From Tigriopus japonicus (taxonomy: Eukaryota; Arthropoda; Copepoda; Harpacticoida; Harpacticidae): a stretch of 64,000 nucleotides of DNA. The notes beneath the pieces were generated by a model. It ran no database searches, was not told the DNA's origin, and was given only the letters and a program-made list of their open reading frames with translations. The translations under genes were made by a program, and so were the position numbers. The stretch lies in NCBI GenBank assembly GCA_010645155.1, contig CM021316.1:10291368-10355367 (forward strand), read 5' to 3'. Below are positions 53,901 to 61,592 of this stretch, piece after piece (within the stretch, counting starts at the first letter, position 1; each line of letters begins with the position of its first letter).

Positions 53901-54284
53901 CATTCATGCTCCATGTTTGAATGGATAATGTTCTGAGGTTCGACAATGCACAACTTTGGACTATACGTAACCTTCAAGCTAATTTCTTGAAGTACGTTGT
54001 ATATTCATTTGGGTCAAAAAACGATCCACCTCGCTTCTAGGAAGGTAACCATTGCAATAGCGGATGATCATTCAGGGCTTCTGCTATCGTTGATTTGTAC
54101 GCACCTGAACCTCGCCTTCGTTTCGTCCGATTCCCCAAAGAATCTTGTCCATGCCTTTGGGTCCGAGGGTGGATTTGACGAGATCGCCGATGGCCATGGC
54201 GCCCACGAACGACGACAAACGCGCCGTTTCGGCCTTCTCCTCGTCAGCTTCGTGCTTCAACACGCGTACGGGATTTAAAGACAC
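50937..54284 (-). CDS. CCT2: T-complex chaperonin subunit beta (CCT2)
   Basis: Six exons, 54284-54105, 53629-53167, 52934-52602, 52525-52277, 52209-52006 and 51109-50937, encode 533 residues plus a missing start. The human protein has 535. CCT is the cytosolic eight-subunit ring that folds actin and tubulin. Visible motifs are [36 protein letters not shown] and the catalytic [73 protein letters not shown] and the beta-subunit ending [12 protein letters not shown] follow. The first mapped exon starts right after an acceptor (TTCTTCTTCAG) with Val-Ser-Leu-Asn, and has no ATG. A tiny upstream exon, or a leader that brings the ATG, must supply the start. Four of the five mapped introns are in phase 1. 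Confidence 0.94.
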
Positions 54285-55474
54285 CTGAAGAAGAAATCTG
54301 AGTCATAAAGGAAATTTGAAGTCGAAAAATTGTCGCCTATCATTGAATAAAAGGCGGGTGGGTTAACTTTTTCTTCTTGCGGAAAGGAAATTTTGAAAAA
54401 ATTTCGCAAGAAAATCTTGCGAAAAAAAATTTCCCACTCGGTCGCAAAAGAGCTCAATTTCACTAAGGGTAAATAAGGATGACTCACTCATCCATCGAGT
54501 CCTACATTCCTACATAAAAAGATATCAATCCATCTATTGGCGTGTCCAGGTCGGATAAAATGAGTACGGGAATCCGGAACATGATGTGATTGCCATTTCG
54601 AAAGAAACGCGCCCCGTTTTCATCATGTACGAAGAAGGCGTTCATTTATTTCCTAGTTTGGCAATTCCTGCGGTCCGTCTGAAAGTCAATGTTAAATGAA
54701 CGGGTAAGATGCGTACCATTTTGAGATGATGGAACGGTGAAAGAAAATGCTATCCGGGGGATGATCCGGAAATGTGGAACCACGAAAAGCGATCGAAATA
54801 ATGCCACCAGGTGTGCGTAGAACGAGAAGAACTCGGGAGGATCGGATGAACAAAAGCCGCACCAAAAATCCAACGAGGCATGCCAATCAGGGTGATGCCA
54901 TGGTCGAACCGTAAAACCCGTGACAATGCGCTTTGGCGATCGAGTCAAAGCGGTTTATCTGATAGTTTTCCGGAATTGAAGGCTCTTGTGAGGCCAGAAC
55001 GTGAAATATCTCCGGTTTAATGTTGCTGCGAAAGGATGAGCGCGTTTTTGACGCATTATGTGAGGAAGTGGCCGTGCAGGTTAAATTTTGAAAGTTCTCG
55101 ACGAATTTGGTCACTTTGAGCCGGCCAGACTTGGAAACTTCTGGAATAAACAGAACGGAAGACAATTTTCAGCGGGTCACGCAACTTATTGGATTCCCAA
55201 AGATGACGCAACGAAAACGGACGGGTATCGCGCAACCTTACCCCTATCATTGATCTGGGAGATAGAGCAACGGTGGCTGTGGATTGGATTCGGATTGACT
55301 CAAAGCGCTTGTCGAATGAAAAGGCGCTTCGAAATTTTGTTTGGCATCATCAGGGCCCCAAAAATTTGGTTCAAAATATTGCCAAAACACTAGAATATTT
55401 TTGGTATTCATTTTCAGAGATAAGTTAAGAAAATAAGGATTTTTCATGGTAATTTTAACAACCCATTTCGCTAA

Positions 55475-55615
55475 AATTGCATTAAATACTGACCTTTTCC
55501 TATGCTCCCATCATCTGTAAGTCTAACTTCCTAGCTTGACATAGCTGGCAAACTAAATTCGGGTTGTTACATCTCTAATAAATCCTCTCCGCTTCTTTTC
55601 TTATTTTGATTTTTC
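55475..55615. repeat. dispersed repeat A, copy 2
   Basis: Aligns with 24593-24713 in the same orientation (ACTGACCTTTTCC, CCCATCATCT, ACAT/AATAGCTG, AAACTAAAT, AATAAATCCT, CTTCTTTTCTT). Confidence 0.6.
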
Positions 55616-55809
55616 CAGTCTCTCCAGAAATTCCCAGGCCTAGTGTTTAAGTTTGATTGAGAATTATGGTCAGCTCAATTTTTTTAAGGTGATAAATAAG
55701 ACCATATCCATCTAAAATATGTTTTGGTCATTGACATGGTATCAATAGGCCGCATTAGATGTCTAGGCCGCATATTAAAGCAGATTTTTTTTCCGTCACA
55801 GTTTAGCAA

Positions 55810-55918
55810 AATCAAGCCAGATGAACGGGCCTCGAGCATATACTGGCCCAAGCTGCTGTATTTCAAACACATCAGCTGTCGCAAGAATATTCTGGAGGCC
55901 CGTTAGTCTGACTTGATT
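55810..55918. mobile_element. short inverted-repeat element
   Basis: Left AATCAAGCCAGATGAACGGG and the complement of the right end AATCAAGTCAGACTAACGGG match over about 24 bases (three mismatches), both reaching GGGCCTC. About 60 bases lie between. Possible MITE. Confidence 0.55.
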
Positions 55919-56253
55919 GTAGTGTACTTTAGAGTATGGACATTAATCCACACGCACTTTCCTCTCGGAAGGGTGACCATAATTTGCGTACCAAAATTGT
56001 GTTTAATGTGACTCACGTTAGTCACACTCATTTTTCGCGAAACAACAAAATGTTTCTGATTTCCATATGAGATTGCTTCTGAGTGACCTCTTAGAGGATC
56101 TTGAGCATGGATAGAACTACAGACAGTTCAAAAAGTGGCAATAAGCCAAAAGAGTGTAAGGTAAATAATATATGATTTCATTCATGACACGTTCTTGTAT
56201 GGTCAGTTAACAGATAACGGGATTTTGGTATTCAAAATATTCAAAAAAACAGG

Positions 56254-56606
56254 AAAAGGTCACCTTATGTAGCATGGACAGCCAAGCAGGAAGTTAAGGG
56301 AGGATGTTAGGTTTAAAAAGCTTCACTGTTACAGGTTGACAAATTAGATTAGAAATCTCAAAAGTTCTCGTAGAAATGGAGTGAAAACAATACAAAATGT
56401 AAAGGTACTTAGAATGGTTCCAAGAATCATGATTTTAATGCCAGCAAAAATGAAGAGAAGCCAATGCAGGATCAACCGTATTTAGTTTCCCATTCCTTAT
56501 TTCCTAAAATTTATACAGTCAGCCTGTAACAGTTAAACTTTTCAAACCCAACACCTTAACTTTAGCTACATGTTTGGCTGTCCATACTACTTCAGGTGTC
56601 CCTTTC
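56254..56606. mobile_element. MITE with about 80-bp terminal inverted repeats
   Basis: The left arm (from GAAAAGGTCACCTTATGTAG) and the inverted right arm (GAAAGGGACACCTGAAGTAG) align over about 80 bases, including a shared ATGGACAGCCAA and CTGTTACAG(G)(T/C)TGAC. The arms have diverged by substitutions and small indels. The middle, about 190 bases, has no open frame. Confidence 0.72.
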
Positions 56607-57401
56607 TTAAAATAGACGACGTACGTGTGCTAGAGTGAAAGGACGACCTTTCCTCTAGGTCTGTTCAAGTAAAAGATAACTGTCACATTTTGTTTTTGTT
56701 TCGCTCGAATTGAGTGTGACTAAAGTGGGTCAGATTGAATACAATTTTGATATGACAGTTTGTTGTTCTCCGGTTGATAGATCGACGAAGAAATTAGAAA
56801 CTCTCAAGAAAATTTCGCCTTGAGTTTCTAACTTATTCCGACATCTGAACTCCTATTCATTCCTCTTTTTTTCTTTAAATTCCGAGAGTTGTATTTCCCC
56901 CATTACTTTACTTGTCCAATTTTCGTTCGCTCTAGATGTGCAGCTCAGTGCTCATTTCTTCGTTCTTCCCTACCAAATATTTTCTAGCAAGTGTAGCCCA
57001 CTTGGCTCGTACCGTTCGCCACGTGAACTCGAGCCCGGCGAAAGAAACAAATCAGTCAATTAATCAACCAACCTGGGAAAGTCACATTTCGCATCCTATG
57101 AGACGGGTAAGCCGCCAATCTATCTGGGCTCATCATTGAGCCACACATTCTTATCTAAAGACGAAATGTCATTGAAATTGAGCGAGTTCGAAATACCCGA
57201 TCAAGCACTGCATGTCCCATTCTACTTACATGCTACAAGCATCTCACTCACTCAGTCAGTAGCTTAGCATTTTAAACCTCAACCCAGCAGCCAGCAGCTG
57301 ACCGGGGCTTATCGTCATATTGAAGCCCACCCCAGAATTATTGTTGTCCCACGACCGCATGCCCGGGCCTTCGGTGATTCTGTGACGACCATTCATTCAC
57401 C

Positions 57402-57758
57402 ATGAGTGTGCCCCAGGCCAAGACCCGGGTCAAGGCCCCCGCGGTGTCGGGATTCAGACGGGTCTTGGAACTGCTGTTCTTGCTCATTTCCACCTTGGCC
57501 GCTTTCTTCTTCTTCAAAGAGGCCGAGAAATCCCACGCCGAAAACCACCAACTCCACGCTGAACTTCGTCGACTCAAAAAGCGACGATCCGATGACGGGT
57601 CAGGCATTTGCAGCATCTGCTTAGAGGATCCATTGGAGGTGCTCTTCAATCCTTGCGGTCATATCGCTACTTGTCAACGGTGCGCCCATCAATGCCAATC
57701 TTGTCCGATTTGCCGCAGCCGGATCGAATCCACCAAAAAGGTCTTCTTGGCCTCTTGA
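57402..57758 (+). CDS. membrane-anchored IAP/MUL1-type RING-finger protein 1
   Basis: Intronless, 118 aa. It has a basic N-terminus, one membrane helix at about residues 22-38 (LELLFLLISTLAAFFFF), a short helical stretch (AEKSHAENHQLHAELRRLKK), then a C-terminal C3HC4 RING. Zinc ligands are Cys70, Cys73, Cys85, His87, Cys91, Cys94, Cys101 and Cys104. Spacing C-x2-C-x11-C-x-H-x3-C-x2-C-x6-C-x2-C is that of IAP and MUL1 RINGs. A hydrophobic tail VFLAS ends it. Probable E3 ubiquitin ligase on an internal membrane (inference). First of three tandem relatives. ATG context ACCATGA. Confidence 0.85.
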   Translation: MSVPQAKTRVKAPAVSGFRRVLELLFLLISTLAAFFFFKEAEKSHAENHQLHAELRRLKKRRSDDGSGICSICLEDPLEVLFNPCGHIATCQRCAHQCQSCPICRSRIESTKKVFLAS

Positions 57759-58464
57759 GAGAGATACATGAATGGTTGCAATGATTTCGACTCATGGAGA
57801 GCGAGATACGATATGAATTGAGATATTTTTGGAGCTGTGAGATGAACTAGCCCATCTGAGCATTTAAAAGGTGGTTTTATACACGTGGAGATACTCCATC
57901 CGCTAAGCATAAAAGAAAATGAGTAACCCGACACTTTCTTATTTTTACTCGTGTTTTCTCCGTCTTGGAGCACCGGGGGAAGATATCTTACTCAATGGGT
58001 AGTAGACAAAAATATGTTAATGAAAAAGGAGGAGCTTAAAAGTGAAACGAAGTAGACTCTTCTTTCTTTTTTTTGGTTTTGAAGTGGCCCTCTGATGATT
58101 GCAAGCATGCTAAACAAGCTGGTTGTTTCATTGAAATTTACACGCTTTCAGAAAAAAACCCTGGACAAGCTACACGAGGAATTCAGAAAGCCCCTTCTCT
58201 TTTAAAATGCAAAAGTAAAAATGGGCGATTTAGCTTCGCTTTTCATTTAGATTACGCCTTTTATTAGTCATCCTTGGATTTTCACGGACAAGACAGAGTC
58301 TTGGAAGTCGAAATTAGCCTTCAAACAAAAAGAACCGAATGATGACGTTTCATCTTGTCAATGACAAATCCTAAATGTGTCGATTAAATGAAATCAATGA
58401 TAGCATGTCAGAGATAAGCTTTAGATCACAAACTTGAACTCGCTCATGCTGATTGAGTCTCACT
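57759..58464. other. spacer between RING genes 1 and 2
   Basis: 706 bases with no supported feature; probably the 3' UTR and the next promoter. Confidence 0.5.
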
Positions 58465-58998
58465 ATGGTCAGCTCCAAGTTCTGGGATTATCTAGCCGAA
58501 TCCACGGTCTGGTTTGGCCTGACAGGCCTTCTTTGGGGGCTTCATCTCAGTGCCAAAACTGTCAGAGCGACCTTCTATCCGATATCACAAGCTCAAAACT
58601 CAATCGTCCAAGGGATCGGGTGGTCAAGGATAGCTCAAAACCTGGTGTGGATCACCATCGGATTTCCATTGGTGTGGTTCACCTTTTGTTCTTTCACTGA
58701 ATGCGTCCGTTTGCGCAAAAGGGTTCATTCTGTGAACTCTAAGCTCCTTGAGTTCCAAGAGACACGAGAACAGCTATCAAACACTGTTCGGAATCACAAA
58801 CAATCCCAAAGCGGGCTTTGCACCATGTGCTGTGCATCACCCGCTATTATGTTGTTCCTGCCCTGCCGTCACCTATTCTCGTGCCAAGAATGCTCCCGCC
58901 AATTAGAGAATTGTCCATATTGCAAACAACGGGTTCATGAGAAATGTCGAGTGTTTGTTATGCAACATATTTTACACGGTTATGAAACGTCCGGATAG
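58465..58998 (+). CDS. membrane-anchored IAP/MUL1-type RING-finger protein 2
   Basis: Intronless, 177 aa from the ATG at 58465. Two hydrophobic segments (about residues 13-30 and 58-77) are followed by a helical, coiled-coil-like region (RLRKRVHSVNSKLLEFQETR) and a C-terminal RING. Ligands are Cys119, Cys122, Cys134, His136, Cys140, Cys143, Cys150 and Cys153, with exactly the same spacing as neighbours 1 and 3. The tail CRVFVMQHILHGYETSG is longer than in the others. Probable ubiquitin ligase with both termini-proximal loops set by two membrane passes (inference). A start a few codons upstream would need a non-ATG codon. Confidence 0.85.
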   Translation: MVSSKFWDYLAESTVWFGLTGLLWGLHLSAKTVRATFYPISQAQNSIVQGIGWSRIAQNLVWITIGFPLVWFTFCSFTECVRLRKRVHSVNSKLLEFQETREQLSNTVRNHKQSQSGLCTMCCASPAIMLFLPCRHLFSCQECSRQLENCPYCKQRVHEKCRVFVMQHILHGYETSG

Positions 58999-59144
58999 GA
59001 CGCAGCATTGAGATATTTTCAATTTAATTGGATTGGGGCAGTTCAAGAACTGAGAGGAAACGAAGTCATTTCCATGGCTCGCTCGCTCTTTAACGGAGAT
59101 GGAGAACTAAGACTAACCTGACTTTTCCGGAGTCCTAAACTTAA

Positions 59145-59154
59145 AATAAATAAA
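59145..59154 (+). terminator. overlapping AATAAA poly(A) signals, RING protein 2
   Basis: Two overlapping AATAAA hexamers lie about 150 bases after the stop codon. Confidence 0.6.
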
Positions 59155-59404
59155 CGGGGTCAATCCAAAATAAAATGAACGAACTCAATCCTGATTTCTG
59201 TTCGATCTAATGTAACAAATTACAAGCGCTCCAAGAAATAAGTCGGCTCAAAAGTAGCCTTTGAAAAATATTTGGTTTTGGCTGACTTGCCTGTCATTTT
59301 GAAGTCTTCATGATTTTTTCAAATCATTTACGACCTTCAATGAGAGAAAAAACCCAGAGACAAGATGTGTTGCGTATTTTTGGCTTAGACTATTTGCCAA
59401 ACCT

Positions 59405-59600
59405 GCAATGTAATTGTAATTACAATTACGTAATTACATTTCCAAGTAGTAATTCCATTTGAGATCAATATAATTAATAACATTTGAGATCAAAGTAAGT
59501 AGAATTGTAATTAATTACATTTGAGGTCAAAGTAGTTAGAATTGTAATTAATTACACTTGACATTTTTCAATGACAAATTACAATTACATTTTCACCTGC
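59405..59600. repeat. AT-rich TAATTA-type repeat with a 37-bp tandem core
   Basis: Units beginning CATTTGAG(A/G)TCAAAGTA and ending AATTGTAATTAATTA repeat with a 37-base period (59481-59517, 59518-59554), with a shorter divergent unit before them. Flanking palindromic TGTAATTACAATTAC sequence occurs on both sides. A similar TGTAATTAATTACAATTACA motif is present near 45876-45895. Confidence 0.65.
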
Positions 59601-60842
59601 ATAAGCAGTTTTGCTGTTTGTTAAGGTGTCAGTACGTACATCACTGATAGAGAGTGTTCCATCTTGCCTGAAACCTCTTATTTTGTTTGTTTGTTTATTT
59701 ATTTAACCAAAAACAAGCAAGAGCAAAACAATAGCGCTGGAAAAATATTGAACCTGAAAGTTATAGATTTTGTGAATTATCTTTGAAGACTGTGATAGAT
59801 TTTTTTCTAACTTACAGAGGCGAGGTGAAGAAGATAACTTATCTTAGAAATCTATGTAGAGCTGACAAACAAGTTGGCTTTTGAGCAAACAGTTGATGGC
59901 ATGCAGTGCTCGCACGCCGTACTCATCTCCAAAAATGCATCACCTGATTAATTTCCTGTTTATTGCCAGCCTTCATTTCTTGCGCTTGTTGAGGTCAGTT
60001 TGCACGAAAAAATTGACGCTCATTGTTGAAAATTTCGCTTTTTGGGGTCTGTTTTGCTCGAAAATTTCGACACTTTATGTTATAAATTGCGCTTTTTCAA
60101 AAAAATATTGGCGCTTTTTCACTTGCTCTATCTCAAAGCACTGCTCATTAGTCATTACGTATACAAACCAACCGATCCAGCTTAAGCGGACAACTAATAT
60201 TTTTCTATCAAACCATTTCACATAGATTTTCAGGGGACTGAACAAGTTGCAATAATGCACTTGAAGTGGTGCAGTTGTAGTATATTGCGCAAGATTTTCA
60301 TGGTTAAGCCATGTTATTGGCCAGATGTATCGAGTGACATTAGGCAGGACTGGAATGATTACTAAGAAAAAAAATGCAAATTGTGATGTGCTATTTTGAC
60401 GAAGCGAAAGAAATTAAGGGCGCACCTGTAAATGTCTTTTAAAAACTCATAACCAGTTAGCGTTGTGTAGTTCATATACCATTTTTTCTTGTCATTATGA
60501 TGGTTTTAATTTGTCGTGCTTAGAGCTCAAGTTTATTTGCCACACTCTGCACCCCTTTTGGCAATTTTTTGATATTTTTGTGTAGCAAAAACCTTTAGAC
60601 AGGTGGAGTCGCGTGCTTTTTCAAACTTGCAAGCTATAACATTCCTTCACATTTATAATTCAAAATTGCAATTCCTGAGAGCTCGAGCCTAATTTGAGTT
60701 GTCTCGTCTTATCTTTGAAGTCCAACGAGGTCTTTACCACAGCCAGACAGATCACTAGTTTACTTTTAAGATTGATCGTGGGCAAGGAAGAGCGGGCGCC
60801 TCCCTGCAAGCGATTTGTGTCATGTAATTCATTCATCCATCC

Positions 60843-61340
60843 ATGATGCTTTCCATCTCAAATTTGTGGGAAGATTATTGCGAGCTTGCCGTGTGGTTTT
60901 GGGTCATGGTTGCGTTATGGTTGATCCACGTGACTGCTATTTATGCTTCTGCCATGTTTTCCTCCTTGGAGCCCGACCCCGAGGGATCTTGGTCGGCAGC
61001 TTCATGGAGCGCATGGAGCGCAATCCTGGGAGTTTTTGGACTTCTCCTGACTGTCTTCATTTGGGCTGTCGATGATGGCATGAAATCACGCCAGAAATTG
61101 AGTCGATCGAATATCGCTTTGCATTCTTTGGAGGCCATGTGCCAAGAGCTTTCGCAGAAGGTGGTCCGCTTGAGCGAGGCTCGGGAGAAATTGTGCACCA
61201 TGTGTTACTCTTCCTCGGCCAATGTCTTGTTCAAGCCCTGTCTCCATCTCTTTGGTTGCGAGGATTGCTGCCGGAATATTAAGATTTGCCCGTATTGCCA
61301 AGTGGCTCCTTTAGAGAAAGCCGTGGTGTTTTTGGTCTAA
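60843..61340 (+). CDS. membrane-anchored IAP/MUL1-type RING-finger protein 3
   Basis: Intronless, 165 aa. Two hydrophobic, Trp-rich segments (about residues 14-36 and 57-75), a helical linker (LHSLEAMCQELSQKVVRLSE) and a C-terminal RING with ligands Cys118, Cys121, Cys133, His135, Cys139, Cys142, Cys149 and Cys152. The RING opens LCTMC as in protein 2 and the chain ends VVFLV, like VFLAS in protein 1. Probable membrane ubiquitin ligase (inference). Its poly(A) signal is followed 108 bases later by a splice-like site in front of RARS1. MM at the start leaves either ATG possible. Confidence 0.85.
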   Translation: MMLSISNLWEDYCELAVWFWVMVALWLIHVTAIYASAMFSSLEPDPEGSWSAASWSAWSAILGVFGLLLTVFIWAVDDGMKSRQKLSRSNIALHSLEAMCQELSQKVVRLSEAREKLCTMCYSSSANVLFKPCLHLFGCEDCCRNIKICPYCQVAPLEKAVVFLV

Positions 61341-61473
61341 TCAATGCCCCGTGACTCGTGTCTTTCAAATATTTTTATTTATTTTGTGTGAGACTTTGCC
61401 CCTTTTATTGTGTGTACCTGTACTACCTCGTTGTCAAGGATTGGGATTTGAAGATGTCATGAAAAGAAAAAGT

Positions 61474-61479
61474 AATAAA
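61474..61479 (+). terminator. poly(A) signal AATAAA, RING protein 3
   Basis: AATAAA about 134 bases after the stop codon and 114 bases before the RARS1 start codon. Confidence 0.65.
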
Positions 61480-61585
61480 GCCCTGTCGCAAAACTTTTCG
61501 GCTTCTTTGTGCTCTTGATCTCGAAGGAGGGGAATGATGGTGGCTTTAGAGTGACAGATTCTTTTGACAAAGTTTTTAATGTTTT

Positions 61586-61587
61586 AG
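61586..61587 (+). promoter_or_regulatory. 3' splice-like site 5 bases before the RARS1 ATG
   Basis: TTTTTAATGTTTTAG then GTATT then ATGG. It is either the end of a 5' UTR intron or a trans-splice acceptor. Confidence 0.45.
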
Positions 61588-61592
61588 GTATT

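Larger units (their letters stand above)
54285..57401. other. spacer between CCT2 and the RING cluster, about 3.1 kb
   Basis: Divergent promoter region for CCT2 (-) and the first RING gene (+). It may hold the missing first CCT2 exon. It contains repeat A copy 2 and two terminal-inverted-repeat elements, listed separately. Confidence 0.5.
58999..60842. other. spacer between RING genes 2 and 3, about 1.8 kb
   Basis: Holds the RING2 poly(A) signals and an AT-rich tandem repeat. No gene seen; no trace of a decayed RING copy was found by eye. Confidence 0.5.

Noticed and set aside
59881..60260. Frame rich in Phe/Lys/Cys in the RING2-RING3 spacer, considered as a decayed RING copy
   Set aside because: No CxxC...CxH pattern in any frame; AT-driven composition.
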